Shown here: one piece after another, positions 43,160-53,339 of the stretch
How positions within the stretch are numbered: the first letter of the stretch is position 1
Layout: each line of letters starts with the position of its first letter
Origin: Luteimonas colneyensis
GTDB taxonomy: Bacteria; Pseudomonadota; Gammaproteobacteria; Xanthomonadales; Xanthomonadaceae
Reading direction: 5' to 3'
Length of the DNA stretch: 64,000 nt
Assembly (NCBI RefSeq): GCF_014836665.1
Contig: NZ_JACSQJ010000002.1
Coordinates: forward strand, 407,252-471,251
The notes under the pieces: model-generated
Database searches by the model: none
Told to the model about the DNA's origin: nothing
Seen by the model: the letters and a program-made list of their open reading frames with translations, nothing else
Program-made: the position numbers and the translations under genes

Positions 43160-43496
43160 CCGGTGTGGGCGGGCGCTGCTCGCCTTCGGCATTCACGCCT
43201 ACCGCGCCTGCCTGCGCCCGCTGATCGGCCGCGAATGCCTATTCGCGGTCGGTTGCTCCGAACACGTGTTGCGGACCGCCCGGCGTGACGGGAGCCGGGC
43301 GGCATTGCGCGCGTTCGCCGTGCGCGTGCGGACCTGTCGGGGCGACTTCTCGATCGGCAGTCGCGCCGGCGTGCCTCACGCGCTGACACGCGATGGCATC
43401 ATCCTGCCGCTCGACCAGCTGGCGGCGGGGACGAGACGGGCCGTCGAGCTGGCCTATACCGAGGCTCGCGAGCGCATCGGGCCGTCGGCCGGCTGA
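43125..43496 (+). CDS. Divergent YidD-like protein
   Basis: About 123 aa. Residues 20-75 follow the YidD pattern: amphipathic helix HAYRACLRPLIGRECLF, then GCSEHVLRTARRDGS and RVRTCRGDF, where YidD has CRFxPTCSxYA and RCxP. YidD assists insertion of membrane proteins with YidC. Two canonical residues (the Pro of PTCS and the final Pro) differ, so activity is uncertain. The start is unclear: ATG 43125 lies inside the previous gene in another frame. Confidence 0.55.
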   Translation: MSAWASCSAAADRCGRALLAFGIHAYRACLRPLIGRECLFAVGCSEHVLRTARRDGSRAALRAFAVRVRTCRGDFSIGSRAGVPHALTRDGIILPLDQLAAGTRRAVELAYTEARERIGPSAG

Positions 43497-44351
43497 TCAG
43501 GGCGTCGCCAGCGCTTCAGCCACGAACGGCGGCAGCACCTGCGCCGCCTTGTGCATGTCGGCGCTGTAGTACTTCGTCGCGAAGCCCTTCGCCGCCGCGT
43601 CCGCCTCGCGGAAATCGAACCCGCGCCCACCCTTGCGCGCCAGCGTGCAGCTCCACCAGCCGGTGGGATAGCAGGGCTGCGGGAAGGGCAGGGTCTGGAA
43701 GCTGTCGAAGCCGGCCTTGCCCATCTCGGCGCGGATGTCGCGGATCAGGTCCAGCAGCACCAGCGGCGACTCCGACTGCTGCACCAGGATGCCGTCGTCC
43801 TTCAGCGCGCGAAAGCAGCTGTCGAAGAAGGCCTGGTTGAACAGCCCGGTGGCCGGGCCGACCGGGTCGGTCGCGTCCACGATCACAACGTCCAGGCTGC
43901 CCGGCGCGCAGTTGGCCATGTAGGCGATGCCATCGTCGAAGAGCACCTCGGCGCGCGGATCGCCATTGGACTCGCACAGTTCGGGGAAATACTTCTCCGC
44001 CATGCGCGTGACCTGCTCGTCGATGTCGCACTGCACGGCCCTGGCCACCCCCGGGTGGCGCAGCACCTCGCGCAGCGTGCCGCAGTCGCCGCCGCCGATG
44101 ACCACCACGTTCTTCGGGTCCGGGTGGGTGAACAGCGCCGGGTGCGACATCATCTCGTGGTAGAGGAAGTTGTCGCGCGTGGTCACCATCATCGCGCCGT
44201 CGATCAGCATCACGTTGCCCCAGTCGGTCGATTCGTAGATCTCGATCTTCTGGAACGGCGACTGCACCTCGTCGAGCTTGCGCGTGACCCGGTAGCCGAT
44301 GGCGGAGCCGGAGGGTTCGAAGTTCTCGTAGAGCCAGTGCGGGGCGCTCAT
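43497..44351 (-). CDS. speE: Spermidine synthase
   Basis: A 284-aa protein. Start MSAPHWLYENFEPSGSAIGY; catalytic core with VVVIGGGDCGTLREVLRHP (AdoMet-binding GGGDG variant, Cys for Gly), DDGIAYMANC and the proton-accepting Asp in VIVDATDPVGPATGLF, then CYPTGWWSC. Transfers aminopropyl from decarboxylated AdoMet to putrescine. Ends exactly where the YidD-like gene ends (convergent, no gap). speA lies about 2 kb away on the other strand, giving two polyamine genes in one neighbourhood. Confidence 0.94.
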   Translation of the reverse strand: MSAPHWLYENFEPSGSAIGYRVTRKLDEVQSPFQKIEIYESTDWGNVMLIDGAMMVTTRDNFLYHEMMSHPALFTHPDPKNVVVIGGGDCGTLREVLRHPGVARAVQCDIDEQVTRMAEKYFPELCESNGDPRAEVLFDDGIAYMANCAPGSLDVVIVDATDPVGPATGLFNQAFFDSCFRALKDDGILVQQSESPLVLLDLIRDIRAEMGKAGFDSFQTLPFPQPCYPTGWWSCTLARKGGRGFDFREADAAAKGFATKYYSADMHKAAQVLPPFVAEALATP

Positions 44352-44462
44352 GGGCGGGGTCCTGGAAGCGTGGGCGAGGGCGCGGATTGTAGCGGAGCGC
44401 CAGCGACGGGCCGTACGATGCGCCAGGCGGCGCGGGGGCGCCGAGGGGAAGGGGAAACGGGA

Positions 44463-46310
44463 ATGATGACGGTCCGGGAGCGGCGCGCGCTGGTCGCGCG
44501 CCTGGAGGACGAGGCCAAGGCCTCGCCGCGCGCGTACAGGATCCGGCTGGCGCTGCTCGCGGGGCTGGGTTTCGCGGTCCTGGGCGGCGCAGTGCTGCTG
44601 GCGCTCGGGATGTCGGTGGGGCTGGTGCTGGTGCTGCTGGCGATCAGCCCGATCCTGCTGCTGAAGCTGGCGAAGGTGATCTGGATCCCCATCGCCTTCG
44701 GCTGGATGGTGCTGCGCGCGCTGTGGGTGCGCTTCGAGCCGCCGGCGGGCCATCGCCTCGCGCCAGGCGAGGCGCCGCGGCTGCAGGACGAGGTCGAGCG
44801 CCTGCGCGTGGCGGCGGGCGCGCCGAAGCTCGCGGGCATCGTGATCGACGACGAACTCAACGCGGCCGCGGCCAGCGTGCCGCGCGCGCTCGGCCTGCTC
44901 GGCCACCGCCACTACCTGGTGCTGGGCCTGCCGATGATGCAGCTGCTCGACCGCGAGCAGTTCGCCTCGGTGGTCGCGCACGAGTTCGGCCATTTCGGCG
45001 GCGGCCACGGGCGCTTTACCGGCTGGATCTACCGCGTTCGCAGCAGCTGGTACCGGCTGCTGGACGCGCTGTCCGGACGTGGAAGCTGGACCGGGCGCGT
45101 GTTCTCGCGCTTCTTCGACTGGTATGCGCCCTATTTCGACGCCTACAGCTTCGTGCTTGCGCGTGGCAACGAGTACCAGGCCGACGCCACCGCGGCGCGC
45201 ATCGCCGGGGCCGAGGTGGCGGGGCAGGCGCTGGTGCGCGTGAACGTGGGCGCGGCGCGGCTGCAGCAGGACTTCTGGCCCGGCGTGCTCGAAGCCAACC
45301 GCGGCCGGCCGGAGCCGCCGGCGCTGCTGTACCGCGACATGGCGGCCAGCCTGCGCCAGGCGCATGCCGACGACGGCGCGCGCATCGCGCTGCAGCTGGC
45401 CGCGTCCCCGGGCATCGAGGACACCCACCCGACGCTGGCCCAGCGCCTCGAGGCGCTGGGCGTGGCGCCGGCCGAGCCGCCGCCGCCGCAGGAGTCGGCG
45501 GCCGACGCGCTGCTCGGCACGCTGCTGCCGGAGCTCGAGCAGCAGTTCAGCGCGCAGTGGCGCGAGCGCGTGGACCAGGGCTGGCGCGAACGCCATCGCC
45601 AGCACGCGGCCGACGTGGAGCGCCTGGGCGAGCTGGAGCTGGCGGACACGCGCACGCCTGAGGAGGTGGTCGAGCACGCGCGCCTGGTGGAGCTGCTCCA
45701 TCCGGAGGTGGACGCGCTGGCGCTGTACCGCCGGGCCGCGACCGTGGCGCCCGACCACCCGTTCCTGCAGTACCGCATCGGCACGCTCCTGCTCGCCCGC
45801 GACGACCGCGACGGCATCGCGCACCTGCGGCGGGTCATCGCGTTGGACCCGGCCAGCGAGGGCGATGTCCTGCTGGAACTGGCCGCGTTCCATTCGCGCG
45901 TGGGCAATGACGAGGCCCTCGAGGTGGTCGAGGTCCAGCTCGCACGCCTGCGCTCGCGGATGGAGGCCTCGAGCCGCGCGCGCGCGGCCGTGTCGCGCGG
46001 CGACCGCTTCGAGCCGCATGGCCTGTCCGCGGATGCCCTCGACGCGGTCCGTGATGCCCTGGATTCGACCGGCTGCGTGGCCAAGGCCTGGATCGCCCGC
46101 AAGGTGCTGGCGGACGATCCCCACGGCACGCCGCACTACGCCGTGCTGGTGGCGCTGCGCCGCTTCAGCTGGAGCCAGGACAGCGCGCTGCAGAAGGTGG
46201 TCGACGCGCTGGAACTGCCGGGAAGCTTCATCGTCTTCACCGCGCCCAACCAGCGGGCGATCGCGCGCCGCGTGCGCAAGGCCGCAGGCAGTCCCGACTT
46301 CGTGCGCTGA
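44463..46310 (+). CDS. M48-family membrane metalloprotease with C-terminal TPR-like region
   Basis: A 615-aa protein. Two or three membrane helices at about 28-85. The zinc motif HEFGHFGGGHG (HExxH-type, around residue 179) has the third ligand likely Glu in RGNEYQADATAARIAG. The second half is helical and repeat-like (LLHPEVDALALYRRAATVAPDHPFLQYRIGTLLL; ARDDRDGIAHLRRVIALDPAS), resembling TPR units. The family includes HtpX and BepA-like enzymes. Active-site side and substrate are unknown. Lies between speE (divergent) and speA. Confidence 0.85.
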   Translation: MMTVRERRALVARLEDEAKASPRAYRIRLALLAGLGFAVLGGAVLLALGMSVGLVLVLLAISPILLLKLAKVIWIPIAFGWMVLRALWVRFEPPAGHRLAPGEAPRLQDEVERLRVAAGAPKLAGIVIDDELNAAAASVPRALGLLGHRHYLVLGLPMMQLLDREQFASVVAHEFGHFGGGHGRFTGWIYRVRSSWYRLLDALSGRGSWTGRVFSRFFDWYAPYFDAYSFVLARGNEYQADATAARIAGAEVAGQALVRVNVGAARLQQDFWPGVLEANRGRPEPPALLYRDMAASLRQAHADDGARIALQLAASPGIEDTHPTLAQRLEALGVAPAEPPPPQESAADALLGTLLPELEQQFSAQWRERVDQGWRERHRQHAADVERLGELELADTRTPEEVVEHARLVELLHPEVDALALYRRAATVAPDHPFLQYRIGTLLLARDDRDGIAHLRRVIALDPASEGDVLLELAAFHSRVGNDEALEVVEVQLARLRSRMEASSRARAAVSRGDRFEPHGLSADALDAVRDALDSTGCVAKAWIARKVLADDPHGTPHYAVLVALRRFSWSQDSALQKVVDALELPGSFIVFTAPNQRAIARRVRKAAGSPDFVR

Positions 46311-46398
46311 GGCGGCGCGCCGTGCGCGGCGTGGATCCGGCGCGCACGGCGCGGGGGCTAGAATGCGCGCCTTCCCCAGCGCTGACGGATCCCCGCCC

Positions 46399-48288
46399 AT
46401 GACCGCATGGTCCATCGACCAGGCCCGCAAGACCTACTCGATCCCGCACTGGGCCTCGGGTTACTTCGATGTCGACGCGGCGGGCCGCGTGGTCGCGCGT
46501 CCGCAGGGCGCGGGCGGTCCGGCGATCGCGCTGGCCGACGTCGTGGACGACGCGCTGGCGCAGGGCGCGAACATGCCGCTGCTGGTGCGCTTCCCCGACA
46601 TCCTCGGCGACCGCCTGGCCGCGCTGCAGGCGGCGTTTGCCCAGGCGCAGGCCGACTGGGAGTACCGGGGCGGCTACACCGCGGTCTATCCGATCAAGGT
46701 CAACCAGCATCGCGGCGTGGCCGGCACCCTGGCCTCGCACGCCGGCGAGGGCTTTGGCCTCGAGGCCGGCAGCAAGCCCGAGCTGATGGCGGTGCTGGCG
46801 CTGTCGCGTCCGGGCGGCCTGGTCATCTGCAACGGCTACAAGGACCGCGAGTACATCCGGCTCGCGCTGATCGGCCGCAAGCTCGGCATGAACGTCTTCA
46901 TCGTGGTCGAGAAGCCCTCCGAGCTGAAGCTGGTGATGGAAGAGTCGGAGGCGCTGGGCGTCGAGCCGGTGCTTGGCGTGCGCATGCGCCTGGCCTCGCT
47001 GGGCGCGGGCAAGTGGCAGAACTCAGGCGGCGACAAGGCCAAGTTCGGCCTCAGCCCGCGCCAGCTGCTGGACCTGTGGAAGTCGCTGCGCGACGCCGGC
47101 ATGGGCGGGGCGCTCAAGCTGCTGCACTTCCACATGGGCTCGCAGATCTCCAACGTGCGCGACATCGCGCGCGGCATGCGCGAGGCCACGCGCTACTTCA
47201 TCGAGCTGTCGAAGCTGGGCGCGGACATCGACTACGTCGACGTCGGCGGAGGCCTGGGCATCGACTACGAGGGCACGCGCTCGCGCAGCTACAACTCGGT
47301 CAACTACAGCATGGGCCAGTACGCCTCGAGCATCGTGCAGCCGCTGGCCGACGCCTGCGCCGAAGCCGGCCTGCGCCAGCCGCGCATCGTCACCGAATGC
47401 GGCCGCGCCATGACCGCGCACCACGCGGTGCTGGTGGCCAACGTGTCCGAGGTCGAGGCCGCGCCGGAAGGCCGCGTGCCGGACGCGCACGACGACGAGC
47501 CCGCGGTGGTGCGCCACCTGCGCGAACTCCATGCCGAACTCGACGAGCGCCCGGCCGTGGAGTTGTTCCACGAAGCCGCGCACCACCATGCCGAAGGCCT
47601 GAGCCTGTACGCGCTCGGCCAGCTCGACCTGGTGCACCGCGCGCGCATCGACGACCTGTTCTATGCGATTGCGCACGCCGCGCGGGCGCGCCTCACCTAT
47701 GACGAGAAGAGTCACCGGCCGCTGCTCGACGAGCTCAACGAGCGCCTGGTCGACAAGTACTTCGTCAACTTCAGCGTGTTCGAGTCGATGCCTGACGTCT
47801 GGGCGATCGACCAGGTGTTCCCGATCGTGCCGATCGAGCGCCTGGACGAGGCGCCGACGCGACGCGGCACCATCGCCGACCTCACCTGCGACTCCGACGG
47901 CAAGATCGACACCTACGTCGAGAACGAGGACCTGGACAGCTCACTGCCGCTGCACCCGCTGCGCGCGGGCGAGAGCTACCGCCTGGGCTTCTTCCTGGTG
48001 GGCGCCTACCAGGAGATCCTGGGCGACATCCACAACCTCTTCGGCGACACCGATGCGATCGAGGTCAGGGTGGACGGCCAGGGCCATGCAATCGCGCAGC
48101 AGCGCCGCGGCGACACCACCGACGTGATGCTCGACTACGTGGGTTACGTGCTCGAAGACCTGCGCGCGGAGTACGACGCCAAGGTGGCGGCCGCGAAGCT
48201 GCCGGCCGACGAGTCCGCGCGGCTGCGCGAGGCGCTGGAGGCCGGGCTCACGGGCTACACCTACCTCGACGACGCGCCGATCGACTGA
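46399..48288 (+). CDS. speA: Biosynthetic arginine decarboxylase
   Basis: A 629-aa PLP enzyme of the fold-III SpeA family. PLP lysine K100 is in AVYPIKVNQHRGV; GLEAGSKPELMAVLAL, HFHMGSQISNVRDI, DVGGGLGIDYEGT and PTRRGTIADLTCDSDGKID are the family motifs. It converts arginine to agmatine, the first step to putrescine, feeding SpeE. Start ATG 46399. Length matches family (about 630-660 aa). Confidence 0.96.
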   Translation: MTAWSIDQARKTYSIPHWASGYFDVDAAGRVVARPQGAGGPAIALADVVDDALAQGANMPLLVRFPDILGDRLAALQAAFAQAQADWEYRGGYTAVYPIKVNQHRGVAGTLASHAGEGFGLEAGSKPELMAVLALSRPGGLVICNGYKDREYIRLALIGRKLGMNVFIVVEKPSELKLVMEESEALGVEPVLGVRMRLASLGAGKWQNSGGDKAKFGLSPRQLLDLWKSLRDAGMGGALKLLHFHMGSQISNVRDIARGMREATRYFIELSKLGADIDYVDVGGGLGIDYEGTRSRSYNSVNYSMGQYASSIVQPLADACAEAGLRQPRIVTECGRAMTAHHAVLVANVSEVEAAPEGRVPDAHDDEPAVVRHLRELHAELDERPAVELFHEAAHHHAEGLSLYALGQLDLVHRARIDDLFYAIAHAARARLTYDEKSHRPLLDELNERLVDKYFVNFSVFESMPDVWAIDQVFPIVPIERLDEAPTRRGTIADLTCDSDGKIDTYVENEDLDSSLPLHPLRAGESYRLGFFLVGAYQEILGDIHNLFGDTDAIEVRVDGQGHAIAQQRRGDTTDVMLDYVGYVLEDLRAEYDAKVAAAKLPADESARLREALEAGLTGYTYLDDAPID

Positions 48289-48312
48289 CGATCGCGCGCC
48301 GCCGCGCCGCCG

Positions 48313-48777
48313 CTACAGTGGCGGCGAAGGCGTGCGCCACGGCGCGGCCACGAGCAGGACACCCAGCAGCACCAGCGTCGCGCCGGCGATCCGGGTCCAG
48401 TCGGCCGGGCGCTGCGCCTGCAGCACGCCGAAGTGATCGAGCGCGAGCGAGGCCACCACCTGCCCGAGCACCGCCAGGCAGATCGCCGCGGCCGCGCCCA
48501 CGCGCGGGATCAGCAGGGTGAACACCGCGACGTAGACCGCGCCGAGTACGCCGCCGAGCCAGATCCACGCGGGGAAACGGGCGTCGGGCGCCGCGCCCCA
48601 CGGCGTGCGCGATGCCAGCAGCCAGCACCCCAGCACCACGCTGCCGACGAGGAACGAGACGAAGGCGGCCATCACCGGCCCATGCAGCGCGCCGGCCAGC
48701 CGCGCGTTGACCAGGCCCTGAAGCGGCAGCACCGCGCCGATGGCGACGATGGCCAGCATCGCCAGCCACTGGCTCAT
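48313..48777 (-). CDS. DMT-superfamily small transporter (YdcZ/DUF606-like)
   Basis: A 154-aa protein with five hydrophobic helices. The motif GAVLPLQGLVNARLAGALHGPVMAAFVSFLVGS is typical of the DUF606/YdcZ family of half-size EamA-like transporters that probably work as dimers. Substrate unknown. GTG 48786 (adding three residues) is an alternative start. Confidence 0.82.
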   Translation of the reverse strand: MSQWLAMLAIVAIGAVLPLQGLVNARLAGALHGPVMAAFVSFLVGSVVLGCWLLASRTPWGAAPDARFPAWIWLGGVLGAVYVAVFTLLIPRVGAAAAICLAVLGQVVASLALDHFGVLQAQRPADWTRIAGATLVLLGVLLVAAPWRTPSPPL

Positions 48778-48817
48778 GCCGCGCACCCCGGTCCGCGGAC
48801 CCGTGGCGCGCGCGCGG

Positions 48818-49576
48818 TCACCGCGCCGACCCGCGGTCGATCTGCAGCCCCGCCAGCGACTGGCTCACCGGCATCACTTCCAGCCGGTTGATGTTGAGGT
48901 GCGGCGGCAGGTTGGCGATCCACCAGGTGGATTCGGCCACGTCGGCCGCGGTGATCGGCTGCGCGCCGGCATACAGCGCGTCGGAGGCGGCCTGGTCGCC
49001 GCCGTTGCGCACGAGGGTGAACTCGGTTTCGGCCAGTCCGGGCTCGATCACGCTCACGCGCACGCCGGTGCCGTGCAGGTCCGAGCGCAGGTTGAGCGAG
49101 AACTGCTCGACGAAGGCCTTGGTGGCGCCGTAGACGTTGCCACCTGCATACGGATACACGCCGGCGATGGAGCCGATGTTGACGATCGCGCCGCGCCGCT
49201 CGATGAGCACCGGCAGCAGGCGGTGGGTGATCGTGACCAGCGCGGTGACGTTGGTGTCGATCATCTGGCGCCACTGCGCGAGGTCGCAGGCCTGCGCAGG
49301 CGCCGTGCCCAGCGCGAGGCCGGCGTTGTTGACCAGCAGGTCGAGGTCGCGGAAGGGCGCGGGCACGGCGTCGAGCGCGGCGGCCATCGCGTCGGCGTCG
49401 CGGATGTCGAAGCAGGCGGCGTGGACGCGGTCGCGGCCGAGGCGGTCGGCGAGGGCGTCGAGGCGGTCCTGGCGGCGACCGGTGGCGATCGCGCGCCATG
49501 CCCCGGACGAGACGAAGCGCTCCACGATCGCGGCGCCGAAGCCGGCGGTGGCGCCGGTGACGAGCAGGGTTTTCAT
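48818..49576 (-). CDS. Short-chain dehydrogenase (YdfG-like)
   Basis: A 252-aa classical SDR: TGATAGFG (cofactor), NNAG (LLVNNAGLALG), Ser in NIGSIAGVYPYAGG, catalytic YxxxK in VYGATKAF, and PGLAETEF. It most resembles YdfG (3-hydroxy acid / serine dehydrogenase, malonic semialdehyde reductase), which oxidises with NADP. Exact substrate not determined. Same strand as the neighbouring small genes, about 40 bases from the DMT transporter. Confidence 0.88.
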   Translation of the reverse strand: MKTLLVTGATAGFGAAIVERFVSSGAWRAIATGRRQDRLDALADRLGRDRVHAACFDIRDADAMAAALDAVPAPFRDLDLLVNNAGLALGTAPAQACDLAQWRQMIDTNVTALVTITHRLLPVLIERRGAIVNIGSIAGVYPYAGGNVYGATKAFVEQFSLNLRSDLHGTGVRVSVIEPGLAETEFTLVRNGGDQAASDALYAGAQPITAADVAESTWWIANLPPHLNINRLEVMPVSQSLAGLQIDRGSAR

Positions 49577-49586
49577 GCGCCCGATT

Positions 49587-49940
49587 CTACGCCGCACCCT
49601 TGCGCGTGGACGGCTTCGGCGGAGGACGGTCGGCGGCCTTCGACGCCGCGCCGCGGCGACGGCCGGTCGCGGTCTTGCCGGCGGTGCGCGACTTCGCGGC
49701 GCGGTGCTTCTCGAGCATGTCCTCGGCCAGCACCACGTCTTCGGAAATGATGCCCGCCGCGCGTGCGATGGCGATCCGGGCCTCGGCGCGGTTCTCGTCA
49801 GGGTTGGCCTTCAGCAGTTCGCGGATGACTTCGCGCAGCGCCGCTTCGGCGTCGCGCTTGAGCCGGAGGTCGCTGCTTTCGCGGAACAGCGCCAGCAGCG
49901 CGTCGACCAGCGGCTTGACGAGTGCGGCTTCGATGGGCAT
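49587..49940 (-). CDS. Hypothetical helical protein with basic tail
   Basis: A 117-aa protein. Residues 1-80 are helical and charged (VDALLALFRESSDLRLKRDAEAALREVIRELLKANPDENRAEARI). The last 35 residues are Lys/Arg/Ala/Pro-rich and disordered, as in histone-H1-like tails. No family recognised. GGGGAGGACGCC precedes ATG 49940. Codon use is like its neighbours, so it is probably a lineage gene. Confidence 0.6.
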   Translation of the reverse strand: MPIEAALVKPLVDALLALFRESSDLRLKRDAEAALREVIRELLKANPDENRAEARIAIARAAGIISEDVVLAEDMLEKHRAAKSRTAGKTATGRRRGAASKAADRPPPKPSTRKGAA

Positions 49941-50061
49941 GGAGGCGTCCTCCCCGGGGGAAGGACAGCCTGGACCCCGGCCATCGCAGCGACCGCGACG
50001 GGCCTGGAACCAGCCGGCGGGCCGACTGGCGGGCGGCCCCGGGGGGGGCGTCAGGCCGGGC

Positions 50062-50880
50062 TCAGCGGGCGCGGATCGCCAGCGCCTCGAGGCCGCCGTT
50101 GCCGAGCTTCTGCTTGGCCTCGGCCAGCTCGGACGCGGTGCCGTAGGGGCCCATGCGCACCCGGTACATGGCGCGGCCGTCGATCTCGGCCTGCTCGACG
50201 CGGGCGACCAGGCCGAGCATCGCGATGCGCGCCTTCAGCGCCTCGGCATCGGTGTTGCTGGCGAAGGAGCCGGCCTGGAGGATGTAGCGGACGCCGTCGG
50301 CGGCGGCCGGTGCGGAGGCGGCGGGCCTCGCCGCGGTCGCGGCCGCAGCCGCGTCCGGCGCCTGGGCTGCGGGCCGCGGCGGCGTGGTGGCCTGCCCGGG
50401 CTGCGCCGCGGCATCGGCGGCGAGGTCGGCCGCGTCGGCATCCAGTTCGCGCTGCTGCGCCGCGCGCTCGCGCGCCAGCAGTTCGTCGCGGCGCGCCTGC
50501 TCGGCGCGCGCGCTGGCGGCCAGTTCGGCGTCGGTCATGGCCACTTCCTGGCCCGGCAGCAGCGTGTAGAAGTCGTACTGCGTCTCGGCCGGAGCCTCCT
50601 CCTGCGCGTCGCCGGACCGGGATCGGGCAGGACGGGCGGGGGCCGGGGCGTCGTCGGCCACGCTTTCGCCGGCATCGCCGCGGGCGGCGGCCGGCGTCGC
50701 GTCGGGGTTCGGCGTGGGCCGGAAGAAGCCCGGTTCGCCATCGGACTCGAGCAGCTTCGGGGCCGCCAGCACCACCACGATCGTCAGCAGCACGCCGATG
50801 ATCAGCCACGCCCAGCCCGGCAGCGGTGTGCCACCGCCGCCGGTACGCCGCGCCTGGGACTTGCCACGCTTGACCGCCAC
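50062..50880 (-). CDS. SPOR-domain membrane protein (FtsN-like)
   Basis: A 272-aa protein: a short basic cytoplasmic N-terminus, one membrane helix (about 21-41, PLPGWAWLIIGVLLTIVVVL), a long Pro/Ala/Asp-rich periplasmic linker and a C-terminal SPOR domain (RYILQAGSFASNTDAEALKARIAMLGL ... YRVRMGPYGTASELAEAKQKL). SPOR domains bind denuded septal peptidoglycan. Its start is directly downstream of the argS stop, a conserved arrangement (argS-ftsN-like). Confidence 0.86.
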   Translation of the reverse strand: MAVKRGKSQARRTGGGGTPLPGWAWLIIGVLLTIVVVLAAPKLLESDGEPGFFRPTPNPDATPAAARGDAGESVADDAPAPARPARSRSGDAQEEAPAETQYDFYTLLPGQEVAMTDAELAASARAEQARRDELLARERAAQQRELDADAADLAADAAAQPGQATTPPRPAAQAPDAAAAATAARPAASAPAAADGVRYILQAGSFASNTDAEALKARIAMLGLVARVEQAEIDGRAMYRVRMGPYGTASELAEAKQKLGNGGLEALAIRAR

Positions 50881-52569
50881 TTACATCGCCTCCGGGGCCT
50901 GCACGCCCAAAACAGCCAGTCCGTTCGCCAGCACCTGGCGGGTGGCCAGGGCCAGCGCCAGGCGGCCGTCGCGGACGTCCGCGTCGTCCACCAGGAACTG
51001 GTGATCGTTGTAATACGACTGGAAGGCCTGGGCCAGCTCCAGCAGGTATTGCGCCACCAGGTGCGGTTCGAGCAGCTGGCCGGCCGCGGCCAGGAGCTCC
51101 GGCCAGCGGCTGATCGACGTGACCAGCTCCAGGGTGGCGGGGTTGTCGAGGTCGAGCGCCTGCGCCAGGCCGTTGTCGAGGTCGAAGCCCAGGCCGCGCT
51201 CCTTCAGCTGCCGCAGCAGGCCGCAGATGCGCGCGTGCGAGAGCTGCACGTAGTACACCGGGTTGTCGAGCGACTGGCTGCGCGCCAGATCGATGTCGAA
51301 CACCAGCTGCGAGTCCGGCTTGCGCGCCACCAGGAACCAGCGCGTGGCGTCGCGGCCGGCCTCGTCGATCAGGTCGCGCAGCGTCAGGTAGCTGCCGGCG
51401 CGCTTGGACAGCTTCACTTCCTCGCCGCCGCGCATCACCGTGACCATCTGGTGCAGCACGTACTCCGGATAGCCCTCCGGGATGCCCTTGTCGAGCGCCT
51501 GCAGGCCGGCCTTCACCCGGGCCAGCGAGCCGTGGTGGTCGGCGCCGAGCTCGGTGATGGCGCGCTCGTAGCCGCGCTGCCACTTCGACAGGTGGTAGGC
51601 GACGTCGGGCACGAAGTAGGTATAGGTGCCGTCGGACTTGCGCATCACGCGGTCCTTGTCGTCGCCGAAGGCGGTGGTGCGCAGCCACAGCGCGCCGCCG
51701 TCCTCGTAGGCGTGCCCGCCCTCGACCAGCTGGCGCACGGTCTCCTCCACCTTGCCGTCGGCATACAGCGACGACTCGAGGAAGTAGACGTCGAACGACA
51801 CACCGAAGGCGGCGAGGTCGCCATTCTGCTCGTTGCGCAGGTATGCGACGGCGAAGCGGCGGATGGCATCGATGTCGTCGGCGTCGCCGGTGGCCTTCAC
51901 GACCTGGCCCTCGACGTCGACGCTCTCGTGGTCGAGGAAGGCGCGGGCGACGTCGGCGATGTAGTCGCCGCGGTAGCCGTCCTCCGGCCAGCCGGCGTCG
52001 TCGGGGCGGATGCCGCGCGCGCGCGCCTGCACCGACTTCGCCAGGTTCTCGATCTGGACGCCGGCATCGTTGTAGTAGAACTCGCGCTTCACGTCCCAGC
52101 CGTTGGCGTCGAGCACGCGCGCGATGCAATCGCCGATCACCGCCGCGCGGCCGTGGCCGACGTGCAGCGGTCCGGTGGGGTTGGCCGAGACGTACTCGAC
52201 GCCGGCGACGCGGCCCGCGCCGCTGGCGTTGCGGCCGTAGGCATCGCCCTGCGCATGCACCTCGCGCAGCTGCCGCTGCCAGGCATCGGGCGCCAGGCGG
52301 AAATTGAGGAAGCCGGGGCCGGCGATCTCGACCGCGGCGATGTCGCCGCCGGTGGGGATCCCCGCGGCCAGCGCCTGCGCGATCGCGCGCGGATTGCTGC
52401 GCGCGGGCTTCGCCAGCACCATCGCGGCGTTGCTGGAGAAATCGCCGTGCGCGCGGTCCTTCGGACGCTCGATCACGAAATCGGGCGTGGCCAGGTCTGC
52501 GGGCAGGATGCCCTGGTCGCGGAGGGCGGCGATGCCCTGTTCGACCAGGGCCTTGAGCGTGGATTTCAC
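50881..52569 (-). CDS. argS: Arginyl-tRNA synthetase
   Basis: A 562-aa class I synthetase. The HIGH motif appears as [12 protein letters not shown] after SANPTGPL, the KMSKS region as KLSKRAG, and an N-terminal Add1 domain and C-terminal anticodon-binding helices are present. Charges tRNA-Arg. GTG 52569 ([11 protein letters not shown]) matches the usual N-terminus; an ATG at 52602 would add 11 atypical residues. Confidence 0.95.
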   Translation of the reverse strand: MKSTLKALVEQGIAALRDQGILPADLATPDFVIERPKDRAHGDFSSNAAMVLAKPARSNPRAIAQALAAGIPTGGDIAAVEIAGPGFLNFRLAPDAWQRQLREVHAQGDAYGRNASGAGRVAGVEYVSANPTGPLHVGHGRAAVIGDCIARVLDANGWDVKREFYYNDAGVQIENLAKSVQARARGIRPDDAGWPEDGYRGDYIADVARAFLDHESVDVEGQVVKATGDADDIDAIRRFAVAYLRNEQNGDLAAFGVSFDVYFLESSLYADGKVEETVRQLVEGGHAYEDGGALWLRTTAFGDDKDRVMRKSDGTYTYFVPDVAYHLSKWQRGYERAITELGADHHGSLARVKAGLQALDKGIPEGYPEYVLHQMVTVMRGGEEVKLSKRAGSYLTLRDLIDEAGRDATRWFLVARKPDSQLVFDIDLARSQSLDNPVYYVQLSHARICGLLRQLKERGLGFDLDNGLAQALDLDNPATLELVTSISRWPELLAAAGQLLEPHLVAQYLLELAQAFQSYYNDHQFLVDDADVRDGRLALALATRQVLANGLAVLGVQAPEAM

Positions 52570-52664
52570 TGGGCTGGGGGCTTGGAGCGTACGGCCGCAC
52601 ATTGTACGCGAGGCCCAGCCCCGGCTCCGCCCCGAACCGGGCGGTTGCTGAACCGGCCGGGGGG

Positions 52665-53339
52665 CTACACCCAGCCGCGCGCCGCCAGCGACACCGGCGC
52701 GCCGTCACCGATCACGAAATGGTCGAGCAGGCGCACGTCCACCAGGTGCAGGGCCTGCTTCAGGCGCGCGGTGACGGCGCGGTCGGCGGCGCTGGGCTCG
52801 CTGCTGCCGCTGGGGTGGTTGTGGCCGACGATCACCGCCGCCGCGTTGTGCCCCAGCGCCCGGCGCACGACTTCGCGCGGGTGCACCTCGGCGCCGTCGA
52901 CGGTGCCCCGGAACAGTTCCTCGAAGGCGAGCGCGCGGTGGCGGGTGTCCAGGAACAGCGCGGCGAAGACCTCGCTGGGGTGGCCGCGCAGGCGCTGTGC
53001 GAAGTAGCGCCCGGCGGCCTGTGGGTCGGTCAGGGCCTCGCCGCGCTCCAGGCGGGCGGCCAGGTGGCGGCTGGCCAGCTCCAGCGCCGCGCCCATCTGG
53101 CAGGCGCTGGCCGGGCCCAGGCCAGGCAGCTTCACCAGCTCGGCGGCCGGGAGCTCGAGCAGCCGCCGCAGCGGCCCGTGGTCGGCGAGCAGCTTGCGCG
53201 CGGTGGTCACCGCGTCCAGTCCGCGCACCCCGGAGCCGAGGAACAGCGCCAGCAGCTCGGCGTCCGACAGCACCGCGGCACCGCGGGCCAGCAGCTTCTC
53301 GCGCGGGCGTTCGCCGCTGGGCCAGTCGCGGATGTGCAT
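52665..53339 (-). CDS. radC: RadC-family protein (JAB/MPN domain)
   Basis: A 224-aa protein. N-terminal UPF0758 region with [27 protein letters not shown] and a helix-hairpin-helix ([15 protein letters not shown]). C-terminal JAB metal motif [16 protein letters not shown] with the preceding Glu in [15 protein letters not shown]. Function is unsettled despite the name. Divergent from coaC, the common radC-coaBC gene order. Confidence 0.93.
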   Translation of the reverse strand: MHIRDWPSGERPREKLLARGAAVLSDAELLALFLGSGVRGLDAVTTARKLLADHGPLRRLLELPAAELVKLPGLGPASACQMGAALELASRHLAARLERGEALTDPQAAGRYFAQRLRGHPSEVFAALFLDTRHRALAFEELFRGTVDGAEVHPREVVRRALGHNAAAVIVGHNHPSGSSEPSAADRAVTARLKQALHLVDVRLLDHFVIGDGAPVSLAARGWV

